DNA of 64,000 nucleotides from an uncultured Prevotellaceae bacterium (lineage in GTDB: Bacteria > Bacteroidota > Bacteroidia > Bacteroidales > Muribaculaceae). The notes beneath the pieces were generated by a model. It had not been told where the DNA came from. It worked only from the letters and a program-made list of their open reading frames with translations, and did no database searches. Location of the stretch: contig CAJLWM010000006.1 of the NCBI GenBank assembly GCA_905210415.1, positions 1 to 64,000 on the forward strand. The letters run 5' to 3'. Below, one piece after another: positions 1 to 8,661 of this stretch. Position numbers and translations under genes: made by a program. Each line of letters opens with the position of its first letter. The stretch's first letter is position 1.

Positions 1-530
1 CCCCAGCGCTTCTCGGTGTAGAAGTTGTAGTATTCGGCACGCAGCTTGTTTTTCTTCTCGGCCAATACGCGTGCTTCCTCGAGCGATTTGCAGTGGTCGC
101 GCTTCATTATTCGCTCAAGGCGTTGCTCCATGCTTGCGTGGATGAATACGCTGATTGTGTTAGGCTCATCGCGCAAGATGTAGTCGGCAGTGCGGCCCAT
201 GATTACGCAATTGCTGCGTTTGGCGAGGGCGAGAATCACTTCGCTCTGTTTGCGATAGATGTTGTCGCTTGAGATAGGGGTGCTACCCACCAGATATGAA
301 CCACCGTGATATCCGGCGCTGAATGCAATCAGGTTTGAGAAAAATTTTGGTGAGCGTTCGTCGGCAGCCTCAAAGAAGTCGCAATTCATGCCGCTCGATT
401 TGGCCGCTTCGGTGAGCAATTCTTTGTCGTAGTAGTCGATGCCTAATTTTTTGGCCACTAAATGGCCTATTTCACGTCCGCCACTTCCGAATTGGCGTCC
501 TATTGCTATCACAAATTTCTTTTCATTCAT
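1..530 (-). CDS. Cytidylate kinase-like family protein (3' end beyond window)
   Basis: The start codon is at 530 and the frame stays open to base 1, so the C-terminus is missing. About 176 residues are visible. The N-terminus reads IAIGRQFGSGG, the P-loop variant of the cytidylate-kinase-like family (Pfam Cytidylate_kin2). Further in are VIMGRTADYIL and, near the cut end, a stretch with YYNFYT, all typical of that family. Members are predicted nucleoside-monophosphate kinases, but most, including the Bacteroidota ones, have no proven substrate; this is not the housekeeping cmk. The gene follows the nqr operon terminator on the same strand with about 115 bases between. No promoter matches the consensus well. 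Family confidence is high and exact activity is unknown. Confidence 0.85.
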   Translation of the reverse strand, partial: MNEKKFVIAIGRQFGSGGREIGHLVAKKLGIDYYDKELLTEAAKSSGMNCDFFEAADERSPKFFSNLIAFSAGYHGGSYLVGSTPISSDNIYRKQSEVILALAKRSNCVIMGRTADYILRDEPNTISVFIHASMEQRLERIMKRDHCKSLEEARVLAEKKNKLRAEYYNFYTEKRW

Positions 531-644
531 GGTCTTATTTCGTTAGTTTCTTTATGACAAAATAAATTATTTTTTCTCGTTAATCAAAATTTTTGGCAGA
601 TGATTTTACCGCGTAGCTTCTTTGTCCAGATGAAATGGGAAAGC

Positions 645-678
645 AAAGGGACTATGCCAGAATCGGTATAGCCCCTTT
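645..678 (-). terminator. Terminator after nqrF
   Basis: Two 14-base arms (645-658 and 665-678) fold around a six-base loop, starting AAAGGG and ending CCCTTT, with two weak positions. It lies 21 bases past the nqrF stop codon and closes the nqr operon. The rest of the 531-699 gap shows nothing else clear. Confidence 0.7.
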
Positions 679-699
679 GGGAATGTATTGCGAGAGGTG

Positions 700-1983
700 T
701 TATCCTCCGAAGTTGTCGTAGTGGATGCTTGATGGGTCCACGCCAAGGCTGTCGAGCATTTGGTTGACAGCGTTGCTCATTGGACCAGGTCCGCACATGT
801 AGTATTCGATGTCTTCAGGAGCCTCGTGATTTTTGAGGTAAGTCTCATACATCACTTGGTGAACAAATCCTGGAGTGTATTCCACGCCTGCAGCATCGGC
901 TGCTGGGTCAGGACGGTCGAGCGCCAAGTGGAACTTAAAGTTAGGATATTCCTTTTCGATTTCAAGGAAGTCGTTGAGATAGAATACTTCATTGAGCGCA
1001 CGGGCACCATAGAAGTAGTGCATTTTGCGGTCGCGAGTGTGCAGAGTCTTGGTCATGTGCATGATCTGAGCACGCAATGGAGCCATACCGGCACCGCCAC
1101 CTACCCAAATCATTTCGCGCTTAGAGTCGAAGATTGGGTGGAAGTCGCCGTAAGGACCGCTCATAATCACCTTGTCGCCAGGTTTGAGTGTGAAGATGTA
1201 AGACGAGGCGATACCAGGCATCACATCTTGGAAGCCCACTTGTGGCTTTGGCTTGAATGGAGGTGTGGCAATGCGCACGGTGAGCATAAATCTATCGCCT
1301 TCGGCAGGATAGTTAGCCATTGAGTAAGCTCGAATGGTAGGTTCGGTGTTTTTGCACTTGAGTGAGAACAAGCCGAACTTTTCCCATGCTGGCAAATATT
1401 CGCCAAGCGATGCTTTATCGATGTCCTTGTCGTAGTCGATGTCGAATGTAGGTATCTTAATCTGAGCGTAGCTGCCAGGAATGAAGTTCATGTGTTCGCC
1501 TTCAGGCAAAGCCACGATAAATTCCTTGATAAACGAAGCCACGTTGTTGTTTGATACCACGGTGCATTCATATTCCTTGACTTCAAGCACAGAGTCTGGC
1601 ACTTGAATCTTCAGGTCTTCCTTCACCTTCACTTGGCAACCCAGACGCCAGTGGTCGGCTTGCTCTTTGCGGCTGAAGTGTACGGCTTCGGTAGGGAGGA
1701 TGTTGCCACCGCCCTCTATAACGCGGCATTTGCATTGTCCGCAGCTGCCCTTACCGCCACAAGCCGACGATAAGAATACGCCATTGGCTTGGAGGGTGGA
1801 AAGCAAAGTGTTGCCCGATTCGGCCTCGATTTCTTTTTTATCGTTGATGGTGAGTTTCACCTTGCCAGAAGCCACAAGGTAGTGCTTGGCAACAAGTAGC
1901 ACAATCACTAAGATGAGAGTCACAATCAAGAATACGATTGCGCTCAATGCTACGGTGAGATTGTTTATTACTAATAATGTCAT
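700..1983 (-). CDS. nqrF: Na+-translocating NADH:quinone reductase subunit F
   Basis: Input module of the Na+-NQR complex: it oxidises NADH on the cytoplasmic face and passes electrons through FAD and a 2Fe-2S centre to the rest of the enzyme. The 427 residues begin with one membrane anchor (about 4-33). A plant-type ferredoxin domain follows, with cysteines at 75, 81, 84 and 116. The ferredoxin-reductase module has the FAD-binding RAYSMANYP and the NADH-binding GGGAGMAPLRAQ, and the protein ends in a reductase-type tail with CGPGPM. Length matches the family. It is the last gene of nqrABCDEF, 11 bases after nqrE, and is followed by a terminator. Identity is certain. Confidence 0.98.
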   Translation of the reverse strand: MTLLVINNLTVALSAIVFLIVTLILVIVLLVAKHYLVASGKVKLTINDKKEIEAESGNTLLSTLQANGVFLSSACGGKGSCGQCKCRVIEGGGNILPTEAVHFSRKEQADHWRLGCQVKVKEDLKIQVPDSVLEVKEYECTVVSNNNVASFIKEFIVALPEGEHMNFIPGSYAQIKIPTFDIDYDKDIDKASLGEYLPAWEKFGLFSLKCKNTEPTIRAYSMANYPAEGDRFMLTVRIATPPFKPKPQVGFQDVMPGIASSYIFTLKPGDKVIMSGPYGDFHPIFDSKREMIWVGGGAGMAPLRAQIMHMTKTLHTRDRKMHYFYGARALNEVFYLNDFLEIEKEYPNFKFHLALDRPDPAADAAGVEYTPGFVHQVMYETYLKNHEAPEDIEYYMCGPGPMSNAVNQMLDSLGVDPSSIHYDNFGG

Positions 1984-1994
1984 AGCGCGCTTAA

Positions 1995-2609
1995 TTATAT
2001 TTTAATGCCAAGGAAGCTCATGAATGCGATACCCATAAGTCCGGTGATGATAAATGTGATGCCAATGCCCTTGAGTGGAGCAGGAACGTTGGAATACTGT
2101 ATTTTCTCGCGGATGGCAGCGATGCCCACGATGGCGAGAAGCCAGCCGATACCAGAGCCTGCGCCATATACCATTGATGTCCAAACCGAACCGAGGTCGC
2201 GTTGTTGCATAAAGAGCGAAGCACCGAGGATGGCACAGTTCACGGCGATAAGAGGCAAGAATATACCCAATGAAGCGTAGAGCGATGGCGAAAATTTCTC
2301 AACAGCCATTTCCACCAATTGCGTCATTGAGGCAATCACGGCGATGAACATGATTAGTCCGAGGAAACTGAGGTCGACGTCGGCAAATTCGCTGCCGAGC
2401 CAGCTCAATGCTCCTGGTTGCAACACATAAGTGTCGAGCAGATAGTTGATAGGAAGGGTCACTACAAGCATAAAAGTAACTGCAATACCCAGTCCGAACG
2501 CCGTTTTCACGTTCTTGGATACTGCCAAGAAGGAGCACATACCCAAGAAGTAGGCGAATATCATATTGTCGATAAAAATCGAACGAATAAATAGATTCAG
2601 ATTTTCCAT
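1995..2609 (-). CDS. nqrE: Na+-translocating NADH:quinone reductase subunit E
   Basis: An integral membrane protein of 204 residues with about six hydrophobic segments. It pairs with NqrD in the core of the complex. Cys25 (in GMCSF) and Cys125 (in AVNCAIL) sit in the two half-helices where NqrD and NqrE cysteines hold the intramembrane iron-sulfur centre in characterised enzymes. The gene lies between nqrD (27 bases upstream) and nqrF (11 bases downstream) in the canonical order. NqrE is homologous to RnfA, but NqrA/B/F-type neighbours make this NQR rather than RNF. Confidence 0.97.
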   Translation of the reverse strand: MENLNLFIRSIFIDNMIFAYFLGMCSFLAVSKNVKTAFGLGIAVTFMLVVTLPINYLLDTYVLQPGALSWLGSEFADVDLSFLGLIMFIAVIASMTQLVEMAVEKFSPSLYASLGIFLPLIAVNCAILGASLFMQQRDLGSVWTSMVYGAGSGIGWLLAIVGIAAIREKIQYSNVPAPLKGIGITFIITGLMGIAFMSFLGIKI

Positions 2610-2636
2610 TTGTTGATGTTTAAAAAGTTATTGGGG

Positions 2637-3266
2637 TTACTTTTCTTGTAGGTCTTTGTTGCGAGAGCGGTGTACCCAGATGATGCAAGCCACGGTGATG
2701 AGAGCCATAGGAGGCAAAATCATCAATCCGTTGTTCATGTATCCGAGGTCGTAGAGTGCTTGAGGCACCACTTGCACACCGAATAGAGTGCCAGAGCCGA
2801 GCAATTCGCGGAAGAAACCCACAATCACCAAGATGATGGCATAGCCGATGCCGTTGCCCACGCCGTCGAGGAATGATGGCCAAGGCTTGTTGCCGAGAGC
2901 AAATGCCTCAAGGCGTCCCATAAGGATACAGTTGGTGATGATAAGGCTGATGAACACCGATAGTTGCTTGCTCACCTGATAGTTGTAGGCCTTGAGCACT
3001 TGGTCTACGATGATAACCAATGCTGCCACTACCACCAATTGCACGATGATGCGGATGTTGTTAGGTATGGTGTTGCGAATCAGTGAGATGATGACATTAG
3101 AGAATGCCAAAACTGCGGTTACTGATATACCCATCACTAATGCAGGTTCGAGTTTCGCTGTCACGGCAAGCACAGAGCAGATGCCGAGCACTTGCACAAT
3201 CACAGGATTGTTTTTAGAGAATGGGTTGAAGAATACTTCTTTGATTTTTGTTGCCATAGTTGTCAC
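2637..3266 (-). CDS. nqrD: Na+-translocating NADH:quinone reductase subunit D
   Basis: A membrane subunit of 209 residues with about six transmembrane segments, homologous to NqrE and RnfE. Cys30 (GICSV) and Cys113 (TNCIL) are placed as expected for the shared iron-sulfur site with NqrE. The GRLEAFAL motif after the second cysteine is typical. The start overlaps the nqrC stop in an ATGA arrangement, so translation is probably coupled to nqrC. Confidence 0.97.
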   Translation of the reverse strand: MTTMATKIKEVFFNPFSKNNPVIVQVLGICSVLAVTAKLEPALVMGISVTAVLAFSNVIISLIRNTIPNNIRIIVQLVVVAALVIIVDQVLKAYNYQVSKQLSVFISLIITNCILMGRLEAFALGNKPWPSFLDGVGNGIGYAIILVIVGFFRELLGSGTLFGVQVVPQALYDLGYMNNGLMILPPMALITVACIIWVHRSRNKDLQEK

Positions 3267-3991
3267 TCCTTTGAATTTTCGTTCGACAAGTTTTTCAAGA
3301 AGGTGCTGTAGTTGGTGAGGCAGTCACTAAGCATCGATTGCACACCCTTGCTGGTGATGGTGCCGCCAGAGATAGCGTCGACATAGTCGGCGCCATTGGT
3401 TGGCTTTTGTCCGGCTTTCATCACTTCTACAGGCTTAAATTCACCTTGCTTATACAACTCCTTGTTTTGGAATTGTTGTTGGAACTCCGACTTTTCGATT
3501 TCTGCACCGAGGCCAGGGGTTTCGCTGGCGTGTGAGAAATATGCGCCATAGATGGTGCTGCCATTGTCTTCCACTGAAACATATCCCCAGATAGCACCCC
3601 AGAGGCCAGCACCCGAGAGAGGAATGATATAGCGCACTTTTTCGTCGTCGCCCACAAACTTGTATACTGGCAAGTTGCGTTCGGCAGAGGCTTTCTTCAT
3701 CTCCTTAGCCATGTCGATGTTGAAGGCTTCGTCCTTGTCGTTGCTTATCACTTCGCCGCCTTCGTTGATAACGAAAGCTTCGGGTATATATTTATTATAT
3801 GTGTCGATCACTTGGTCATCGCTATCGGTGACGATGCGCACTGCGGTGAGCATTTGCTTCATCTTGTCGATTTTGATGTTTTCTTCTTGCTTTGGCTTCA
3901 ATGCGCCATACACGAGAGCCAATGCTGCACCAACCACAATAACCATTATGGCTGAATAAAGTATGGTGTAAGTGTTGCTTTGTTTGTTCAT
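3263..3991 (-). CDS. nqrC: Na+-translocating NADH:quinone reductase subunit C
   Basis: FMN-carrying subunit of Na+-NQR. The 242 residues hold one N-terminal membrane helix (about 10-30) and a periplasmic FMN-binding domain. The flavin attachment motif reads SGGT around 208-211, so Thr211 should be the covalent FMN site; many homologues have SGAT. The GLGAEI and FKPV segments upstream are also normal for the FMN-binding family. It lies 15 bases after nqrB and overlaps nqrD by four bases. Confidence 0.97.
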   Translation of the reverse strand: MNKQSNTYTILYSAIMVIVVGAALALVYGALKPKQEENIKIDKMKQMLTAVRIVTDSDDQVIDTYNKYIPEAFVINEGGEVISNDKDEAFNIDMAKEMKKASAERNLPVYKFVGDDEKVRYIIPLSGAGLWGAIWGYVSVEDNGSTIYGAYFSHASETPGLGAEIEKSEFQQQFQNKELYKQGEFKPVEVMKAGQKPTNGADYVDAISGGTITSKGVQSMLSDCLTNYSTFLKNLSNENSKE

Positions 3992-4006
3992 AATTGTTCC
4001 TCTTTG

Positions 4007-5209
4007 TTAGGCTTTAGAGCGGTTGAGACGACGTTTGATGTTTGCGCTCACCACGCAGTGGTCGATGAGTGGAGCAAATGCGTTCATCAGCAACACTGCT
4101 AGCATGGCACCTTCTGGGAAACCGCCGTTGTAGATGCGAATGAGGATTGCAAAAACGCCAATCAAGAATCCGTAGATAAATTTACCCACATCGGTGCGTG
4201 CTCCGGTGACAGGGTCGGTAGCCATAAACACGGCTGCAAAAGCGAAACCGCCGTAGCAGAGTTGGTCGATAGGGCCAATCATTGATGTTGGGAATAGAGG
4301 TGATGCAAATGTGTGGGCAATGAATCCCATGCACAATCCGCCTGCAAACACCGAGAGCATAATGCGCCATGAAGCGATGCCGGTGAAGAGCAGGATGGCT
4401 GCACCCACTAATATAAATAATGTGGAAGTCTCGCCCACAGAGCCAGGAATCAAACCGAGGAATGCGTCCCATGTAGAGATTGGGTCGCCAACGATGTTGG
4501 TGAGTTGCATAGTGTCGGCAGTGTTGATAGCGGCTTGTCCGAGAGGAGTAGCGCCAGTGTAAGAGTCAACGGGTGTGCCTGCGCCCATACCGAATACCGA
4601 GTCGGTAGCTACGAATGCGGCATCGCCCGACATCTTAGATGGGTAGCCAAAGAATAGCACGGCGCGGGTGATGAGGGCCACGTTGAAGATGTTCATGCCT
4701 GTGCCGCCAAACACTTCCTTGGCAAATATCACAGCGAATGCTGTAGCCACGGCAATCATCCACAGAGGAGTGTTGATAGGGCAGATGAGCGGAATGAGCA
4801 GTCCTGACACCAGAAAGCCCTCGTTAATTTCGTGTCCGCGGATTTGAGCACCCACAAATTCGATGCCCAGACCCACCACGTATGATACCACGATGCTTGG
4901 AAGCACTGCGGCAAGACCGAATAGGAATGTTTGGAAGAATGTTGCGCTCTGACCGATTGCGAGATAGTGTTGGTAGCCCACGTTATACATGCCGAATAGC
5001 ATGGCTGGGAGTAGGGCAACCACCACAACTATCATGGTGCGCTTGAGATCGATGCTGTCGTGAATCTGCACTCCTGTTTTGCCCGAAGTGGAATTTGGGG
5101 TGAACAGGAAGGATTCAAAACCATCATACACCGATTGCAACTTGGCGTATTTGCCGCCAGGTTGGAAATTCGGCTTGATGTTATCCATGAATTTTTTTAA
5201 AGCTTTCAC
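4007..5209 (-). CDS. nqrB: Na+-translocating NADH:quinone reductase subunit B
   Basis: The main membrane subunit, thought to carry the Na+ path. The 400 residues have about ten hydrophobic segments. Covalent FMN is expected on Thr221 in DSYTGATPLGQ, which matches the family motif. Typical sequences such as NEGFLVSGLLIPL and ATDPVTGARTD are present, the latter near the last helices. It starts 36 bases after nqrA and is followed by nqrC. Confidence 0.98.
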   Translation of the reverse strand: MKALKKFMDNIKPNFQPGGKYAKLQSVYDGFESFLFTPNSTSGKTGVQIHDSIDLKRTMIVVVVALLPAMLFGMYNVGYQHYLAIGQSATFFQTFLFGLAAVLPSIVVSYVVGLGIEFVGAQIRGHEINEGFLVSGLLIPLICPINTPLWMIAVATAFAVIFAKEVFGGTGMNIFNVALITRAVLFFGYPSKMSGDAAFVATDSVFGMGAGTPVDSYTGATPLGQAAINTADTMQLTNIVGDPISTWDAFLGLIPGSVGETSTLFILVGAAILLFTGIASWRIMLSVFAGGLCMGFIAHTFASPLFPTSMIGPIDQLCYGGFAFAAVFMATDPVTGARTDVGKFIYGFLIGVFAILIRIYNGGFPEGAMLAVLLMNAFAPLIDHCVVSANIKRRLNRSKA

Positions 5210-5245
5210 TTTATTATCTTTTTTTGAGTTATTACTATGTTTGGG

Positions 5246-6562
5246 TTAGCACATTTCGGCGTATAGGCGGTTGAGGCCGTTGCGCACGATGCGTTGCAAT
5301 TCGAGTTTTGAGGTATCGGCATACTCAGCGAGTGCGAAATCCTCAGGCGCAACCTCGTAGATGCCGAGTTGCTCCATCTTCTCGATGTCGAATGTGATTA
5401 TGGCCTTGATAAGGAATTCAGCGTAGATGTCCATAGGAATCATGCGGTCGTATTCGCCAGCCATCACGATGGCACGTTCGCCGCCGTTGATTTTCGAGTC
5501 AAACGATTTTGCTCGTTTGCCACCGAAGAGCCAACTGGTGAAGCTGTGATAGATGCTGAATTTGTTAGGACTAACAGACGCCCAGCCCATAAATTCGTCA
5601 GGGTGGTTGATGTCAGGGATCGCAGTGATCTGGCGGTAAGGACGGCGAAGATATTCGTCGATGCTCACGTGTGTGCCGGTGAGAACGTTGCCTGAGATTA
5701 TGCGGGTGTTCTGTTCGTCGGTGACGATGCCGCTGATGATGTCGCGGATAGGAGCACCTTCGATAGCCTTCACTATTTGTGGCTTGTTGGCTTTCTCGCC
5801 GGTGATAGCCACCAATGTGCTATAGTCTACCATGCCAGTGGCAAGCAGTTTGCCAATCTTTATCACGGTGACGATGTCGGTAGTCCAAATCACTTCACCC
5901 TTGTTGACAGGCTTGATGTTGGCAGCCTGTATGCCGGCATTGCCAGCAGGGTGAGGACCATCAAACACCACAGTGTTGTCTGATTCAATCACGTTGTCGG
6001 GTGAGCAACCGAGATAGACGTTGCCTTGTGTGAGGCTCTTCAGTGCTGCCACGCCGCGCTTGATGTGCTCCAGATTGCCTTCTGTGAAGATGCTAAATGG
6101 GGCAGCGAGCGGTGCTGAATCAAAACATGTGACGAAGATGTCGCGGGGCGCCACTTCGGGGCTTGGTACGATGTCGTAAGGGCGTTGGCGCAACATTGCC
6201 CATAGACCAGATTGCAACAGAGCCGATTTGACGTCGGTTACTGGAATTTGGTTACTTGTCTGTTTGCCGTCGCTCTCTATGATGATAGCCTCGATTTTGC
6301 GGCGCTCGCCACGGCGGATTTCCTTGATAGTGCCGCTTACTGGTGAACAGACTTTGATTGATTCTTGCGACTTGTCGTGATAGATGGCTTCGCCAGCATT
6401 TACTGTTTCGCCTTCTTTTTTCTCAAGTCGAGGGACGATGCCAGAAAAATCATCCGGCACAATCGCGTAATTTTGCGATTTGATAGTGCCTGAGATGGCG
6501 TAATCCTCGATAGCCCCTTTAAGCATAAGGTTATAACCTTTTTTTAACTTTATGGTTGTCAT
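5246..6562 (-). CDS. nqrA: Na+-translocating NADH:quinone reductase subunit A
   Basis: Peripheral cytoplasmic subunit of Na+-NQR, 438 residues, linked with quinone binding in studied enzymes. The N-terminus (IKLKKGYNLMLKG) is the usual NqrA opening and supports the start at 6562 over the methionine at residue 13. The barrel-sandwich part (about 35-95) includes HDKSQESIKVCSPVSGTI. The C-terminal third has YDRMIPMDIYAEFLIKAI, also typical. It is the first gene of the six-gene operon, with a possible promoter just upstream and TTGTGAAAT-like half-sites further out. Confidence 0.97.
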   Translation of the reverse strand: MTTIKLKKGYNLMLKGAIEDYAISGTIKSQNYAIVPDDFSGIVPRLEKKEGETVNAGEAIYHDKSQESIKVCSPVSGTIKEIRRGERRKIEAIIIESDGKQTSNQIPVTDVKSALLQSGLWAMLRQRPYDIVPSPEVAPRDIFVTCFDSAPLAAPFSIFTEGNLEHIKRGVAALKSLTQGNVYLGCSPDNVIESDNTVVFDGPHPAGNAGIQAANIKPVNKGEVIWTTDIVTVIKIGKLLATGMVDYSTLVAITGEKANKPQIVKAIEGAPIRDIISGIVTDEQNTRIISGNVLTGTHVSIDEYLRRPYRQITAIPDINHPDEFMGWASVSPNKFSIYHSFTSWLFGGKRAKSFDSKINGGERAIVMAGEYDRMIPMDIYAEFLIKAIITFDIEKMEQLGIYEVAPEDFALAEYADTSKLELQRIVRNGLNRLYAEMC

Positions 6563-6598
6563 TCGATTGAATTATGATTATACATTTCATTCGGAACA

Positions 6599-6630
6599 CA
6601 AAGTTATTAAAAATAATTAAGACTTGAAAA
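6599..6630 (-). promoter_or_regulatory. Possible promoter of the nqr operon
   Basis: On the minus strand TAACTTTG (6606-6599) matches the Bacteroidota -7 consensus TAnnTTTG. TTTTC (6630-6626) lies 19 bases upstream as an imperfect -33 box. The predicted start, near 6592, leaves a leader of about 30 bases before nqrA. Confidence 0.5.
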
Positions 6631-6672
6631 TACCCTTGGCTAATTTCACATTATATATAATATATGGCGGCT

Positions 6673-6790
6673 TTAATGGCGGTGGCGAAAAAATGAATAT
6701 TTCACAATAAGGTGGCGCGAGAATGTGTTGAGGGAATGTTGCAGAGATGTTAAATTGCAATTAAATACCGAAAAAAAACCACGAAACCGC
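6673..6790. other. Non-coding spacer between divergent nqr and exbB units
   Basis: The gap between nqrA and exbB is 535 bases. This part is AT-rich and shows no convincing gene; the minus-strand ORF at 6673-6999 has no recognisable composition or motif. TGTGAAAT-like half-sites on the minus strand sit at 6643-6650 and 6699-6707 and could be regulator contacts. Confidence 0.5.
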
Positions 6791-6822
6791 TTTGTGATAT
6801 TGAAATATTTATAATATATTTG
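6791..6822 (+). promoter_or_regulatory. Strong promoter upstream of the exbB leader
   Basis: TTTG (6791-6794) and TATATTTG (6815-6822) are separated by exactly 20 bases, a full match to the Bacteroidota -33/-7 pattern. Transcription would start near 6829, about 270 bases before the exbB start codon. Confidence 0.8.
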
Positions 6823-6828
6823 CACTTG

Positions 6829-7097
6829 CATATCGGTGTGAAAGCGATACTTAGGGACCTGTTGAAAAGTGTTTCGAGGCGAACTGATTGATATACAATG
6901 GTGTATTATTGCGTCGGTGTGCAAAGGCTGAAGAAAAATGAGGACCTGCCTGGCGATATCATGAAAGAGATAATCACTCTGATGATATAAAATGCTCACG
7001 GTGTGGTAAAATAAAAATATATGCCTCAGCGTTATAAGAGAAAACTATTAACACTATTAATAATTTAAATCATCAAAAAACTAACAATTATTTAATT
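6829..7097 (+). ncRNA. Long, possibly structured 5' leader (or small RNA) before exbB
   Basis: About 270 transcribed but untranslated bases lie between a consensus promoter and exbB. Visible structures are a five-base-pair hairpin at 6893-6906 with loop ATGG, and a hairpin at 6956-6988 (seven plus four pairs). ATATCG at 6830-6835 could also pair with CGATAT at 6954-6959, which competes with the second hairpin. GGACCTG occurs twice (near 6855 and 6942). No known riboswitch is recognised. It could be a regulatory leader, a separate small RNA such as a 6S-type RNA, or simply a long UTR. Confidence 0.4.
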
Positions 7098-7904
7098 ATG
7101 GAAGTTCAAAAGCCTAACAAACCAGCTAAGGCCACTGCTAAGAAAAAAGGTGGTATTAACGCATTTTTGGTAATTATCCTTTGTTTCATCGCATCAGTAT
7201 GTATGTATGTATTCGTACTTGGTGCTGACTCTAACTTTGAAAACGGTCACCCAGTAAACTTGCTCGGTACAGTACACGAAGGTGGTTTCGTGGTGCCAAT
7301 CATTTGGGGTCTCTTGTTCTTGGTTGTTGTTCTTTCAGTAGAACGCTTCATCGCTCTTTCTAAGGCTACAGGTGCTAAGAGCACTGACAAGTTCGTTGCA
7401 GAACTTAAGAAGGCTCTCGAAACTGGCAAGGTAGAAGACGCTAAGAACGTATGTGCAAAGCAAGGTGGTGCAATCGGTAACGCTGTTCTCTGCGCTGTTA
7501 ACAAGTACGAAGAAATGCTTACAGAAACTGCACTTAAGAAGGAAGACCGTGCATTGGCAATCCGCAACGCTTTGGACGAAGGTATCAACTTCGAAATGCC
7601 AACATTGCAACAAAATATGCCAATCATTTTCACCAACACTACTCTCGGTACTCTTATGGGTCTGTTCGGTACTGTGCTTGGTATGATCAAGTCATTCTCT
7701 GCTCTTGGTAACTCAGGTGCTCCTGACTCATCAGCACTTTCTCAAGGTATTTCTGAGGCCCTTGTAAATACCGCTTCTGGTATCGCAACTGGTGCTCTCG
7801 CAGTTATCGCTTACAACTACTACGATACTAAGATCAACGACATCACCTACAAGATGAACGAAGCAGGTGCTGCCATCATCGCTGTATTTGAAGCAAAGGC
7901 ATAA
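7098..7904 (+). CDS. exbB: ExbB/TolQ-type proton channel protein
   Basis: A MotA/TolQ/ExbB-family inner-membrane protein of 268 residues. With ExbD it forms the proton-driven motor that powers TonB. A first membrane segment lies near 20-43, a second near 64-84, and two long ones in the C-terminal third, around the family-typical TLGTLMGLFGTVLGMIKSF. The long cytoplasmic stretch between segments two and three is typical. It begins a tight run of exbB, exbD, exbD and tonB. The strongly biased codon choice in this cluster suggests high expression. TolQ is an alternative name, but the tonB neighbour favours ExbB. Confidence 0.93.
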   Translation: MEVQKPNKPAKATAKKKGGINAFLVIILCFIASVCMYVFVLGADSNFENGHPVNLLGTVHEGGFVVPIIWGLLFLVVVLSVERFIALSKATGAKSTDKFVAELKKALETGKVEDAKNVCAKQGGAIGNAVLCAVNKYEEMLTETALKKEDRALAIRNALDEGINFEMPTLQQNMPIIFTNTTLGTLMGLFGTVLGMIKSFSALGNSGAPDSSALSQGISEALVNTASGIATGALAVIAYNYYDTKINDITYKMNEAGAAIIAVFEAKA

Positions 7905-7957
7905 TTGCATTGAAGGAATATTAATTGAGAAACAAAACAAAAAAGTAAAAACAAACT

Positions 7958-8659
7958 ATGAAAGTTAAGACAGAGAAAAAGAAACCATTCATCGATATGA
8001 CTGCGATGAGTGACGTTACTGTGCTCTTGCTTACCTTCTTCATGTTGACTTCTACATTCCTTCAAAAAGAACCAATCACCGTAATCACTCCAGCATCAGT
8101 ATCAGAAGAGAAGGTGCCAGAACAAAACTTGATTACAGTGCTTGTCGATACTAAGGGTCGTGTGTTCTTGTCGCTTGCGGGTGATAAAGACTCAACTCAA
8201 TCAAGCGACAAGGTGCGCGTTGAATTGTTGAAGAATGTAGTATCAGAATACAATAAGTCAAATCCAAACTCAAAGATTGAACTTACACAAGCTCAATGCC
8301 AAGTGTTCGGTAGCACTTATATGTTTGGCTTGCCACTCAAGAACCTTTCTCAATGGTTGAGCATGACTCCAGACCAAAGAGATGAGGCTGTTGACCCAGC
8401 GAAGAATCCAAACTGCGGTATTCCAATCGACATGAACGAAGACGCCAGCAAACCAAATGAATTCCAAATGTGGATGAAGGCTGCATACAATACTTCAAAC
8501 GGTAACTTGCAAACAGCCATCAAACAGGGTAAAGGTATCGCCATCAAGGCTGACGGTAATACTCCATACTCTATTGTTCAAGTGGTTATGGATAATCTTC
8601 AGACTTTGAAGATGAATAAGTTTACATTGTTAACAGCTCTAAAAACTGAAGGAGAATAA
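7958..8659 (+). CDS. exbD: ExbD-type biopolymer transport protein (first copy)
   Basis: One N-terminal membrane helix (about 20-38) after a basic tail, then a periplasmic domain. FIDMTAMSDVTVLLLTFF carries Asp19 in the helix, the position of the essential proton-carrying aspartate in ExbD/TolR. At 233 residues it is longer than enteric ExbD (about 140); the extra periplasmic part includes two cysteines. It lies two bases before a second exbD, an arrangement common in Bacteroidales where two ExbD types may mix in one motor. Confidence 0.92.
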   Translation: MKVKTEKKKPFIDMTAMSDVTVLLLTFFMLTSTFLQKEPITVITPASVSEEKVPEQNLITVLVDTKGRVFLSLAGDKDSTQSSDKVRVELLKNVVSEYNKSNPNSKIELTQAQCQVFGSTYMFGLPLKNLSQWLSMTPDQRDEAVDPAKNPNCGIPIDMNEDASKPNEFQMWMKAAYNTSNGNLQTAIKQGKGIAIKADGNTPYSIVQVVMDNLQTLKMNKFTLLTALKTEGE

Positions 8660-8661
8660 TC

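Noticed and set aside
6673..6999. 108-residue minus-strand frame between nqrA and exbB
   Set aside because: It crosses the exbB promoter and leader, starts inside a hairpin region and has no recognisable sequence.
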